Shown here in pieces: positions 1-7,507 of a stretch of DNA of 18,075 bases (within the stretch, counting starts at the first letter, position 1; each line of letters begins with the position of its first letter). A program made the position numbers and the translations under genes. Source of the stretch: Nitrospirota bacterium (GTDB lineage Bacteria; Nitrospirota; JACRHJ01); the NCBI GenBank assembly GCA_021785055.1, contig JAJYGS010000058.1, positions 1 through 18,075 of the forward strand. The letters run 5' to 3'. The notes under the pieces were generated by a model. It worked only from the letters and a program-made list of their open reading frames with translations. It made no database searches and was not told the DNA's origin.

Positions 1-581
1 TAAGGCGGGAGCGACATGCGCTCGTCGACAAGCTCGCGCTCGTGCCTCCTCTTCGCCAGCACCAGAAAAAGCGCGAGCAGCGTGGTGCACAAAAGCAGCC
101 AGTCGGACACCTCGACGCCTATCGCCACGCCCCCCGCGGCTGCGCGCAGGACAAAACCCGTCGAGACGACGAGCACGTCCAGTATGACCACCTTCTTCAG
201 GCGCAGGGAATAAGCGATGTTCAGCGCGAAGTAAAACGCGCACACGGCGCCGAAACCGGTATTCAGTGCGAATGACGCCAGAAGCGACGCGGCGGAGAAC
301 AGAGCGAAGAGCGCCCACGCCAGACGCCTTGAGATGCGGCCCGACGGCAGAGGTCTGAGTCTTTTGCGCGGATGATGCCTGTCCTCTTCCTCGTCCATCA
401 GGTCGTTGAAGATATAGACGGAGCCGGAAAGAATGCAGAACAGGCCGAAGGCCGCGAGGCTCTTAAAAAGATACCTGGCTTCCAGGAGGTGCCTGGAAAA
501 AACGAGCGCGGGCAGGACGAAGAGGTTTTTGACCCACTGGTAAGGCCTCATCATCGTTATAATATCTTTTATGGACCTCAA
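1..581 (-). CDS. UbiA-family prenyltransferase, decaprenyl-phosphate phosphoribosyltransferase-like (3' part missing)
   Basis: Integral-membrane UbiA-superfamily enzyme, closest in pattern to decaprenyl-phosphate phosphoribosyltransferase (DPPR synthase), which transfers phosphoribose from PRPP to a polyprenyl phosphate at the inner membrane. About 193 codons are visible and the C-terminus lies beyond the left edge. From the TTG start, residues 12-21 read RPYQWVKNLF, residues 59-67 hold the Mg-binding NDLMDEEED motif followed by DRHHPRKRLRPLPSG, and later LDVLVVSTGFVLRAAAGG; all three are hallmarks of the DPPR group. The hydrophobic segments alternate with these loops. The start is uncertain: TTG at 581 lies in frame six bases after the stop of the upstream gene and gives the short helix usual before RPxQW; ATG at 554 or 551 is the alternative. 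It is probably cotranscribed with the glycosyltransferase fusion upstream and may supply a lipid-linked pentose donor (inference). Confidence 0.8.
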   Translation of the reverse strand, partial: MRSIKDIITMMRPYQWVKNLFVLPALVFSRHLLEARYLFKSLAAFGLFCILSGSVYIFNDLMDEEEDRHHPRKRLRPLPSGRISRRLAWALFALFSAASLLASFALNTGFGAVCAFYFALNIAYSLRLKKVVILDVLVVSTGFVLRAAAGGVAIGVEVSDWLLLCTTLLALFLVLAKRRHERELVDERMSLPP

Positions 582-587
582 AACTGT

Positions 588-3551
588 TTACAACCTCGGA
601 TTTCGCGGGTCCTGCGGGGACGTTTTCTGCCGCACAGTGGATATGCCGGGGACGGATTTGTTCAGTTTCCAGAAGATGACGCTGTAGGGAATATCCATGG
701 AACTGTAGGTATAAACGCAGGTAAGGCCGGGAACTCCCGCAAACCGCGACTGCGATTCGGAATTGTCCCGCCCGATAATCTCTTCGACGATATAATCCGC
801 GCCTTCTTTACGGCCATACGCCACCGCCATCCAGGGATTGCCCCAGGGAAGGAAAACCCATCTGCCGCCAAGGTAGCTGACAAGCCTGCTCCAGGGCATC
901 ATGTACGTGACGTTCGTGCCGATGTTCGTTCTGCCCCAAATACCGGCTTTCAGGCTCTCTTCGTTAATCGCGCCTTTGATCTGGACTACCCTGACCGTCT
1001 GGGGCCTGCTGTCAAACCTCACGCGCACCGCATAAAAATCCCAGGCGGCGGCAAGCAGAACAAGAACAAGGAGGGCCGCTTCCCTGTTCCGGACAACGAG
1101 GGAAACCGCCCCCGCCGCTCCGCCGGCGGCGAGCAGGATGAGGAGAGGCACATAAGGGACGTGATACATCCAGAAGCCGCGGGTAAACACGGCGTATACG
1201 AAGAAGTTCGCAAACGGCCCCCAGATAAGGAATGCTACCCATCTCTCCTTCCCGCGAAACAATATTACGATGAAACCTATCGCGGCGAAGATGCAGATGA
1301 CTGTCGGGTATACCGCCGGATAGCCCTGGAGCTGGCTGCTGTTGGCCACCCTCCAGGGCGCCTCGCTGGCAAGGTCCCGGAAATATATCCTCATAAACCT
1401 TGAAGGGGCTTCCCTGAAATAACGGAAGACCATGCCGGCCCCGCCCTTTTCCTGCCATACAAGCCTCAAGTCGGAGGTAAGCCCCTCGATGTCCTCGGCA
1501 TAGAGGGGATAGCCCAGGACCTTGGACCTCATCGCTATGGACTCGTAAGGCAGTTTGGAGCTTAAAACAACCCTGCCGTAGCTCCTGGTCAGAAATACCA
1601 TGTACGGGAGGGCGAATATCAGGAAACCGGCCACGAGCAGGAGCGCCCCTTTATACAAGTCCTTTCCCGCCCCCTGCCGCCACAACCTCCATACCGCCAG
1701 CAGAAAAAATACCGCGAAGATAATCAGCCCTTCCGGCCTCGCGAGATAGGTCAGCCCAAGGCTTATGCCGGTGATAAACAGATACGTCACGCCGGGCCTT
1801 GAGAGGGCCTTGTATCCGAAATAAAGCGAGAGGACGACCATGAAAGAATACAGCGATTCCGCCGTATCCCCGCCGCTGATGGCAACCAGGTGAGGGTATG
1901 GTATCGCGAGGAGCAGGGCGGCGACGGCGGCCTTCCTGCCGAAGATCTCCCTGGTAAGCAGGTAGAGGGGCACAAGCATAAGCACCCCCGCCGCCTGCGA
2001 CACCGCCGAAGACAAAAACTGGAGATTTGCTATGCCGGTTATGCGCGAGGCGATGGAGACCATTATCGGCTGGAGCGCCGGGAATATCATCGCTTCCCAG
2101 CCGAGACCGTCTCCGTGAAGTATGTTGCGCGCTATCTGGGAATAATAGACGCCGTCGTAGCTGGTATAACCGAAGGGAGGGATGCCGCCGGCAATGGTCT
2201 TGAACATCGGCCACGCCCTGTAACACAGAGCCGCAAGGCAGACCAGAAATATAAAAAGACCTTCAACTTCAGGTCTTTCAAGCAGATAGCTCCTGCCCTT
2301 GAGCTTCATATCCCCCGGCTTCCCCGAATTTTTTAAGACCCCGCTTTTTATTTCCTCTATTTCCTTGCGTATTATTTCCTCGGCAAGGCCCGGAACAACT
2401 TCCCAGACCACCTTCTCCACTATAGCCGGAACGACCTCCCAGACGACCTTCTCGGCAACGGACGGAATGGCCTCCCATACAGCCTTTTCCGCCACGTCCG
2501 GCATTATCTCCCAGACTGCCTTTTCGGCAATTTCCGGGGAATTCCCGGATATTATCTCGCGCACCTTCGCCTCGATAAGCATGCGGAGGTCTCCCTCCGA
2601 CGGCATGGCGGATACGGTCCGGGCGGCTTCGGGAGCGGCCTGGGCGGCGGGAGATACCAGGTGAGGCGCTTCTTCAGCTTCTTCAGCTTCTTCGGCCTCC
2701 TCCGCAAAATCGGCAAACGCGGCGTGCATGAAATCGCCCGCTTCGGGCGCTTCCTCGGCCTCTACAGGGGTTTCCCCGGCCATGAATATGGAATCGTCAT
2801 CGTCCGCCAGGAACGCCTCCGCCGCGGACTCTTCCCTTCCGAGCGCCGCTTCGACAGGCAGGCTGTCCCAGGGCATGCCGTTGTCCGCGGAGCCGGCCGG
2901 CAGACCGGCCTCGGACGCCGCTTCGCCGGGACTCCCGGCCATATCAGCCTGAGGCGCGGGCGTGGGGCTGCCCGCCTCGCTTGCGAGATTAGCGCGTTCC
3001 CAGAGCTCGTCCTCGGATATTACCTCCGTGGCGCCGGCAAGCGGCTGGTCCGGGCTTTGCATGTCCACGACGCTCCAGAGGTCGTCCACCGGGTCGCCAT
3101 CGAGAATTTCATCTGCAAACACGGCCTCTTCCACCGGCTCGGCCTCAAGGGCTTCGGATTCAGCTTCGGGCGCCCGCGCCGTCCTCCTGGCAATGAGATC
3201 CCTTACCTTGTTTATAAGCTCCGAGGACTCGAACGGCTTGACGATATGGCCGTCTGCGGCTGACTCGACGGCAAGACCCGCATCGAAATTCTCGAAGGTG
3301 CCGGCGAGTAGAACCACCGGGATGTTTTTTAATGCGGGGTCTTGTTTTACGGCCATCGAGAGCTGATAGCCGTCCATGCGGGGCATGACAATGTCCGCCA
3401 GGATAATATCCGGGGCGGCCTTCCTTGCCGCATCCAGCGCGGCCTGGCCGTCGCCGAAGGCTGTAACCTCGAAGTCCTCTTCGGAGAGGGTCAGTTCCAC
3501 GACCTTCTGTATCGTAATGCTGTCGTCCGCCAGGTAAACCTTGTATGGCAT
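588..3551 (-). CDS. Response-regulator receiver fused to GT39/ArnT-like membrane glycosyltransferase
   Basis: Single 987-residue reading frame with two normally separate modules. Residues 1-125 are a CheY-like receiver: acidic pair D9/D10, phospho-acceptor D53 (ILADIVMP), K105 (VKPF); A83 stands where Thr/Ser is usual. Residues about 130-335 are an acidic Ala/Glu/Pro-rich linker including a run of EEA repeats. Residues about 340-405 are 12-residue helical repeats of the form WExxPxxAEKxV ending AEEIIRKEIEEIKSG, which looks like the natural C-terminus of a known stand-alone receiver family. Then comes M415 and a roughly 573-residue GT-C protein: many TM helices, candidate catalytic Asp D466 in the first outer loop (YDGVYYSQ), and TYLARPEG. 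GT-C enzymes of this kind use polyprenyl-phosphate sugars on the outer face. The ATG at 3551 was chosen because GGAGG sits four bases upstream; an upstream in-frame ATG at 3596 has no such site. Either a true fusion or two genes joined by a lost stop. Confidence 0.82.
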   Translation of the reverse strand: MPYKVYLADDSITIQKVVELTLSEEDFEVTAFGDGQAALDAARKAAPDIILADIVMPRMDGYQLSMAVKQDPALKNIPVVLLAGTFENFDAGLAVESAADGHIVKPFESSELINKVRDLIARRTARAPEAESEALEAEPVEEAVFADEILDGDPVDDLWSVVDMQSPDQPLAGATEVISEDELWERANLASEAGSPTPAPQADMAGSPGEAASEAGLPAGSADNGMPWDSLPVEAALGREESAAEAFLADDDDSIFMAGETPVEAEEAPEAGDFMHAAFADFAEEAEEAEEAEEAPHLVSPAAQAAPEAARTVSAMPSEGDLRMLIEAKVREIISGNSPEIAEKAVWEIMPDVAEKAVWEAIPSVAEKVVWEVVPAIVEKVVWEVVPGLAEEIIRKEIEEIKSGVLKNSGKPGDMKLKGRSYLLERPEVEGLFIFLVCLAALCYRAWPMFKTIAGGIPPFGYTSYDGVYYSQIARNILHGDGLGWEAMIFPALQPIMVSIASRITGIANLQFLSSAVSQAAGVLMLVPLYLLTREIFGRKAAVAALLLAIPYPHLVAISGGDTAESLYSFMVVLSLYFGYKALSRPGVTYLFITGISLGLTYLARPEGLIIFAVFFLLAVWRLWRQGAGKDLYKGALLLVAGFLIFALPYMVFLTRSYGRVVLSSKLPYESIAMRSKVLGYPLYAEDIEGLTSDLRLVWQEKGGAGMVFRYFREAPSRFMRIYFRDLASEAPWRVANSSQLQGYPAVYPTVICIFAAIGFIVILFRGKERWVAFLIWGPFANFFVYAVFTRGFWMYHVPYVPLLILLAAGGAAGAVSLVVRNREAALLVLVLLAAAWDFYAVRVRFDSRPQTVRVVQIKGAINEESLKAGIWGRTNIGTNVTYMMPWSRLVSYLGGRWVFLPWGNPWMAVAYGRKEGADYIVEEIIGRDNSESQSRFAGVPGLTCVYTYSSMDIPYSVIFWKLNKSVPGISTVRQKTSPQDPRNPRL
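2365..2544 (-). repeat. Tandem 36-bp coding repeats (12-residue W/P helical repeats)
   Basis: Four to five diverged in-frame repeats of 36 bp inside the fusion gene encode units such as WEIMPDVAEKAV, WEAIPSVAEKVV, WEVVPAIVEKVV and WEVVPGLAEEII. The Trp, Pro and Glu-Lys positions are kept while third bases vary, which indicates selection on protein structure. They probably form an amphipathic helical rod or an oligomerisation/docking surface between receiver and membrane domain. Confidence 0.85.
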
Positions 3552-3584
3552 AATTCCTCCATCAGGGCGCACGTCTACCGTCCT

Positions 3585-3613
3585 TTTATAATACAAACAG
3601 GGAATAAAATCAA
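3585..3613 (-). promoter_or_regulatory. Sigma70-type promoter of the receiver-glycosyltransferase gene
   Basis: Read on the minus strand, TTGATT (3613-3608), 17-base spacer, TATAAA (3590-3585). The predicted start near 3578 gives a leader of about 27 bases that includes the GGAGG ribosome site before ATG 3551. Confidence 0.6.
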
Positions 3614-4011
3614 TTTATTTGTTCATAAGAGATTATTTAGATCGATTCCCGTCGGCCATATAAATAACTTTTAATAATTCGCCCGGGACTGTTCAAAACC
3701 CGCGGCAACGCAAAAAAATTATCCTTGTTTTTCAAGCGGTTACAAAGCGGCCTCCGCCAAATAAGCAGTTATTTATAAGACGCATAACTCCTTGATAAAC
3801 AAGGGCAATACACCTTTTACCCGTAAAAAAACACACCGTCCCCGCCCCCCTTTTTTGGCCCGAAACGGGCTGTTTTATGGCATTTTCCGCCCGAAATTCG
3901 ATACCCGCGAAAATTCGCGGATAAATGGATTTATATGAGAGAGCGATTAATTTCCGGCGTGTTTGCGCGGGAAGCAGGAACCGGTATTGGTAATGGAATG
4001 GAAACGTAATT
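3614..4011. other. AT-rich intergenic gap with short inverted repeats, no convincing gene
   Basis: Gap between the DUF4388 gene and the receiver-glycosyltransferase gene. It holds GCCCG-AAA-CGGGC (3858-3870) flanked by T-rich stretches on both sides, CCGCGAA-AA-TTCGCGG (3905-3920) and, directly abutting it, ATAAAT-GG-ATTTAT (3921-3934). A 108-codon minus-strand frame (3732-4058) exists but lacks a ribosome site, conserved motifs and the GC-rich codon use of its neighbours. No known RNA family is recognised. Confidence 0.5.
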
Positions 4012-4043
4012 TTAAAAGAGGCGGATTTTTCGGCGGCTGCCTC
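4012..4043 (-). terminator. Possible intrinsic terminator after the DUF4388 gene
   Basis: Downstream of the TAG at 4066-4068, the minus strand reads GAGGC, a 16-base loop region, GCCTC, then TTTTAAAATT. The stem is only five perfect pairs (4039-4043 with 4018-4022) with some extra GC pairing possible inside, so this is a moderate candidate. Confidence 0.4.
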
Positions 4044-4065
4044 AAGGATGACGGACATGAAGCCG

Positions 4066-4818
4066 CTACAGGTAATTCGTGCGGGAGAAGGTTTCCACCT
4101 TTTTTACTATGCCCGCAGAAAAGAGCGCGTAGAGAGAGCGCAGACACCCAAGCTGCGAAAGCCCGCTCATGGCGACAACCTCTTTCACGGGTTTCCTGCC
4201 GTCCACAAGCCCAAGCACGAGCCGCTCGTCCGGTTCAAGCGAGACGGCCTTCAGCTCGTCTTGGCCGTAGACCGTCTTGAAGACAATGTCCTGGTTCGGT
4301 ATCTTTTCGAGGATGAGCCGGCTCTCGCCAATCCTGCGCACGCCTTCGAGTATGAGTTCCTCCACGCGAAGCTCGACGGGGAAGTCGCTTGTGAAGTCGG
4401 GAAGCTCGCAGAGCTTGAAATAAAAAAAACCCTCTCCCCAGGCCATCGCGCGGTAGGCGGAGCGCTCCGTCTGCTTGTAGAGCGCGCTTTTTATATCGTC
4501 GGGCGTTACAAGCCCTTCCTCGGCCAGCACCTGCCCAAGCCTCCTGTCCTCGCGCGCGCACCTCTCCAGCGCACGCTCCAGGGCGTCTTCCTTCACCTTC
4601 CCCATCCTGAAAAGGATGTTGCCGAGCTGCTCCCTCGCGCCTCTTTTCTCTCCGCTCGCGAAGGCTACGTGGCCGTCCCGGAGGTATATCTCCACCGACA
4701 TCTCGTCGTTTATGAGCGTGAGCCTGCCGGTGAGCCTCTGGAAGGCGAGCATCTGGAGCACCTCCGGGAGCCGGAAGTAGGCTATATCGCCTGAGAGTAC
4801 GCTTATATCTCCGCCCAT
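4066..4818 (-). CDS. DUF4388 domain-containing protein
   Basis: 250-residue soluble protein. The first 100 residues match the DUF4388 pattern (LSGDIAYFRLPEVLQMLAFQRLTGRLTL, then IYLRDGHVAFASGEKRG), found in PatA-like and signalling proteins of Deltaproteobacteria, Nitrospirota and Cyanobacteria. A middle segment, LGNILFRMGKVKEDALERAL and LGQVLAEEGLVTPDDIKSAL, resembles the paired helical repeats at the N-terminus of GspE/MshE-type ATPases. The C-terminal part (residues about 180-250) has a winged-helix-like look but no known name. No TM segment. The start is placed at ATG 4818, which lies inside the last codons of the dGTPase gene (16-bp overlap) and is preceded by GAGG; a frame extension to 4890 is possible but would overlap 88 bp. 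Its partner and signal are unknown; it is probably cotranscribed with the upstream hydrolase. Confidence 0.78.
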   Translation of the reverse strand: MGGDISVLSGDIAYFRLPEVLQMLAFQRLTGRLTLINDEMSVEIYLRDGHVAFASGEKRGAREQLGNILFRMGKVKEDALERALERCAREDRRLGQVLAEEGLVTPDDIKSALYKQTERSAYRAMAWGEGFFYFKLCELPDFTSDFPVELRVEELILEGVRRIGESRLILEKIPNQDIVFKTVYGQDELKAVSLEPDERLVLGLVDGRKPVKEVVAMSGLSQLGCLRSLYALFSAGIVKKVETFSRTNYL

Positions 4819-5837
4819 GGCCTCGGTATGAAAAGGTCCTGATAAAGTTTCAGGGCATACCTGTCCGTCATGCCCGATATGAAATCGCACACAGCGCGCG
4901 CCCTGTCCTGTCCGAGCCTGCCGTAGATGCCGGGGATGGACACGTTTTCGTCGAGGAAGTAATCATATATCTCTTTGAGTATTTTGATGGCCTTCACGAA
5001 TTCCCCGTGGGTCTTTTTGTCCTCGTAGACGTTCGCGAAGAGAAACGCCCGAAGCTCCTCAGTCGCATCCCGGACGTCCTCTCCCATTATAATTTCGCTT
5101 AAATCAAGCTTGAGGCTTGAGAATATCACATCCTTGACCATCGTGTCTATTCTCTTTGCGTGGGTGCCTCCGAGCGCCTTTATTATTCCCTTCGGCACGT
5201 CGGAGTATTTTATTACCTTCGCGCGTATTGCGTCGTCAAGGTCGTGGTTGGCATACGCTATGCCGTCGGCGATGCGCACGACCTGGCCTTCGAGCGTCTC
5301 GGAACGAAGTTGCCCCCCCCTCGGCAATACCGAACCTTTGCCCTTTGAATGTTTTAAGATGCCGTCCCGGACTTCGTATGTGAGGTTTAAGCCCTGCCCG
5401 TCTTTTTCGAGGACGTCCACGACCCGCAGGCTCTGCTCGTAGTGGTTGAAGCCGCCGGGCAGGATGGCGTTTAAGACCGCCTCGCCCGCATGGCCGAAGG
5501 GCGTGTGGCCGAGGTCGTGTCCGAGCGCTATGGCCTCGGTTAAGTCTTCGTTCAGCCGGAGCGCCCTGGAGATTGTCCGGGCTATCTGGCTTACCTCAAG
5601 CGTGTGCGTTAGCCTCGTTCTGTAGTGGTCTCCCTCCGGGGCGAGGAAGACCTGGGCCTTGTGCTTCAGGCGCCTAAAGGACTTGCAGTGGATTATGCGG
5701 TCACGGTCGTGCTGGTATGCGGTGCGGATGACGCCTTCGGCCTCGTGGCGGGCGCGGCCCTTGGTCCCTGCCGCTTTCGCCGCGCGGGGATGCAGGATTC
5801 TTTCTTCGATGTCTTCCGTCTGCTGGCGGATGTTCAT
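4803..5837 (-). CDS. dgt: Deoxyguanosinetriphosphate triphosphohydrolase-like protein (HD domain)
   Basis: 344-residue HD-superfamily enzyme of the dGTPase/dNTPase type, cytoplasmic, expected to split dNTPs into deoxynucleoside and triphosphate and so shape dNTP pools. Visible signature: CKSFRRLKHKAQVF near residues 51-64, RTRLTHTLEVSQIARTI with metal-ligand H78, GHDLGHTPFGHAGE with H107/D108 and H111/H116, and a later IADGIAYANHDLDDAI. Length matches the shorter Dgt type-2 group (about 330-380 residues). The ATG start at 5837 has no Shine-Dalgarno site; a strong promoter ends five bases upstream, so the message may be leaderless. It begins a two-gene unit with the overlapping DUF4388 gene. 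Exact nucleotide preference cannot be told from sequence. Confidence 0.9.
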   Translation of the reverse strand: MNIRQQTEDIEERILHPRAAKAAGTKGRARHEAEGVIRTAYQHDRDRIIHCKSFRRLKHKAQVFLAPEGDHYRTRLTHTLEVSQIARTISRALRLNEDLTEAIALGHDLGHTPFGHAGEAVLNAILPGGFNHYEQSLRVVDVLEKDGQGLNLTYEVRDGILKHSKGKGSVLPRGGQLRSETLEGQVVRIADGIAYANHDLDDAIRAKVIKYSDVPKGIIKALGGTHAKRIDTMVKDVIFSSLKLDLSEIIMGEDVRDATEELRAFLFANVYEDKKTHGEFVKAIKILKEIYDYFLDENVSIPGIYGRLGQDRARAVCDFISGMTDRYALKLYQDLFIPRPWAEI

Positions 5838-5842
5838 AAGAA

Positions 5843-5871
5843 CTTATAGAACATATTGCGGGATAAGTCAA
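5843..5871 (-). promoter_or_regulatory. Promoter of the dgt-like gene, placing +1 at the start codon
   Basis: Minus strand TTGACT (5871-5866), exactly 17 bases, TATAAG (5848-5843), then TTCTT and the ATG at 5837. The usual five-to-seven base discriminator would start transcription on or next to the A of ATG. No ribosome binding sequence fits in the remaining space. Confidence 0.65.
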
Positions 5872-5884
5872 TATAAGGATAATA

Positions 5885-6721
5885 TCATTTCCCGCCGATT
5901 TTCTTTATCAGTTCCGCCCTCGCCCCGCCGATGGTGAGCGGGAGCGCGGGGAACCGGCAGACGCCTTCCCGCTCCAGCAGCTCGGCCAGGTGGGCCACGC
6001 GCGGGAGCCTCAGGTTATGGGCGCGTATCATGTCTTTCCTGGCGAACACCTCCTGTGTGGAGCCGGACAGTTTTATCTCGCCTCTATCCATAACGTAAAC
6101 GCGGTCGGCAAGAAGCGGGACGGCGTCTACGTCGTGCGTCGCAAAGACTACGGTAATGCCGAGGTCCCTGTTTATGGCGTTAAGCAGCTTTATTATTTTG
6201 GCCGCGCCGAGAGGGTCGAGCGCGGCGGTGGGTTCGTCGAGCACGAGGACTTCCGGCTGCATGGCCAGCACGCCGGCCAGGGCGACACGCTTTTTCTCGC
6301 CGCCGGAGAGATTAAACGGGCTTCTGTCCTCGTAGCCTGCCAGTTCCGCCGCCTGGAGCGCCCATGAGACCGTCTGCTCCATGCGGTCTCCGGCCAGGCC
6401 GAGGTTTGTCAGGCCGTAGGCTATTTCCTGGCGCACGGTGCTGGAGAAAAGCTGGTCGTCCGGGTCCTGGAATACCATGCCTATCCTGCGGCGAACCTCT
6501 TTCAAGTACGCCTTTTCAACAGGGCGGCCCTTGAAGCTCACGACTCCCTTCGCGGGCATGAGAAGGCCGTTGAACATCTGGAATACCGTGCTCTTCCCCG
6601 CGCCGTTTGCCCCAAGCAGGGCCACCCTTTCGCCGGACGTGATGGCGAGGTTCACGTCGGTCAGCGCCCGCGTGCCGTCCGGGTATGCGAAACTTACGGA
6701 CGACAGCTTTATCAGTTCCAT
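5885..6721 (-). CDS. cbiO: Cobalt/nickel ECF transporter ATP-binding protein CbiO
   Basis: 278-residue ABC ATPase that powers the CbiMQO-type group I ECF transporter for Co2+ or Ni2+. Motifs: Walker A GANGAGKST (37-45), Q-loop MVFQDPDDQLFSSTV (82-96, the QDPDDQLF form typical of CbiO/EcfA), signature NLSGGEKKR (137-145), Walker B EVLVLDEPTAALD (157-169), and the switch His in ATHDVDAV. Full length for the family. Its ATG overlaps the end of cbiQ by ten bases (ATGGAACTGA), so translation is coupled. The last gene of the metal operon; 47 bases separate its stop from the next gene's ATG, and the next promoter lies in that gap. Confidence 0.95.
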   Translation of the reverse strand: MELIKLSSVSFAYPDGTRALTDVNLAITSGERVALLGANGAGKSTVFQMFNGLLMPAKGVVSFKGRPVEKAYLKEVRRRIGMVFQDPDDQLFSSTVRQEIAYGLTNLGLAGDRMEQTVSWALQAAELAGYEDRSPFNLSGGEKKRVALAGVLAMQPEVLVLDEPTAALDPLGAAKIIKLLNAINRDLGITVVFATHDVDAVPLLADRVYVMDRGEIKLSGSTQEVFARKDMIRAHNLRLPRVAHLAELLEREGVCRFPALPLTIGGARAELIKKIGGK

Positions 6722-7506
6722 GCTTTATATCCGATCGCAAAGTTGCAGACGAGCAGGGACAGAAGGACGAAGCCCGCCAGGACGCCGGCCAGCAAATCCC
6801 CTGCCGGGATGGGGCCGGCATAATAGGGCGGCGTCTTCGCGTCTTCGTCGTATCCCCTCGCAAGCATTGCCTTGTAAACCCTTTCGCCCCGTCCAAACGC
6901 CTTTATCATGAGGTTTCCGGCAAGCCTTCCCAAGTCCCTCGCCTGCCTGTGCCAGGGAAGCCCCCCGCCCCCGCGCGCGAGCTGGGCCTTGCGCATGGTC
7001 GCGGCAATCTCGCCCAGCGAGGACGCGTACCGGTAAATCATGTCCGCGAGGTCTATGATTAATTCCGGCACTTTAAAGGTGCGCAGCGCGGCAAGTATCT
7101 CGGCCATCGGCGTCGAGAAAGAAAGCAGCATGGCCAGCGAGACAGACGCGAGGATGCGGAGCATAATCAGGAAACCGAGCGCCATGCCTTCGCGGTAGAC
7201 CGGCAGGGAAACGTGCAGGAAACGGACTGTGCCGATAACCGTATGGCCGGTGGTGAATATGAGGCTTATGAGCACAACCCAGGCCACGCCGAACGGGACG
7301 GACATGCGCCACAGCGCTTTCCTTGCCGGCAGGCGAAGCGTAAACATGAGGGCAACGGCGGCAGCCAGAACGCCCGCCGCCAGGGGCCATTTTGTCAGGA
7401 CGCTGGCGACGACTATGGCGCATAGAAAAACGGCGGTCTTTATCCGTCCGTCCAGGCGGCCAAGGTAAGTGTCGCCTGCCATAATGCCGCACCCGGCGCA
7501 TTGCAT
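6712..7506 (-). CDS. cbiQ: Cobalt/nickel ECF transporter transmembrane T component CbiQ
   Basis: 264-residue membrane component of the metal ECF transporter, bridging CbiO to CbiM. It has several hydrophobic helices, RILASVSLAMLLSF in the middle, and two coupling-helix motifs of the T family: RYASSLGEIAATMRKAQLARG and FGRGERVYKAMLARGY. The start is set at ATG 7506: GAGG lies nine bases upstream, at the end of the preceding gene (whose TAA is one base away), whereas an in-frame ATG at 7557 would overlap that gene. An oddity is the N-terminus MQCAGCG, which puts a CxxC pair in the first six residues, presumably on the cytoplasmic side; a metal-handling role is only a guess. Confidence 0.93.
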   Translation of the reverse strand: MQCAGCGIMAGDTYLGRLDGRIKTAVFLCAIVVASVLTKWPLAAGVLAAAVALMFTLRLPARKALWRMSVPFGVAWVVLISLIFTTGHTVIGTVRFLHVSLPVYREGMALGFLIMLRILASVSLAMLLSFSTPMAEILAALRTFKVPELIIDLADMIYRYASSLGEIAATMRKAQLARGGGGLPWHRQARDLGRLAGNLMIKAFGRGERVYKAMLARGYDEDAKTPPYYAGPIPAGDLLAGVLAGFVLLSLLVCNFAIGYKAWN

Positions 7507-7507
7507 G

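Noticed and set aside
372..1403. Long plus-strand frame opposite the glycosyltransferase gene
   Set aside because: Antisense shadow of the GC-rich coding strand; the minus frame has clear domains and a ribosome site.
2365..2544. Regular 36-bp repeats resembling a CRISPR array
   Set aside because: There are no unique spacers; the units are contiguous, diverged at third bases and in frame, encoding 12-residue helical repeats.
2668..2702. GAA-GAA-GCT microsatellite
   Set aside because: It is a short low-complexity EEA run in the acidic linker; no sign of phase-variation use, since 9-bp steps keep the frame.
3858..3876. GCCCG-AAA-CGGGC hairpin with TGTTTT as a plus-strand terminator
   Set aside because: No plus-strand gene lies upstream that it could terminate, and on the minus strand the T tract is missing.
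3732..4058. 108-codon minus-strand reading frame in the gap
   Set aside because: No ribosome site, no domain, composition unlike neighbouring genes, and it overlaps the palindromes and likely terminator.
4048..4794. Plus-strand frame opposite the DUF4388 gene
   Set aside because: Mirror of a real coding region; no ribosome site or family match.
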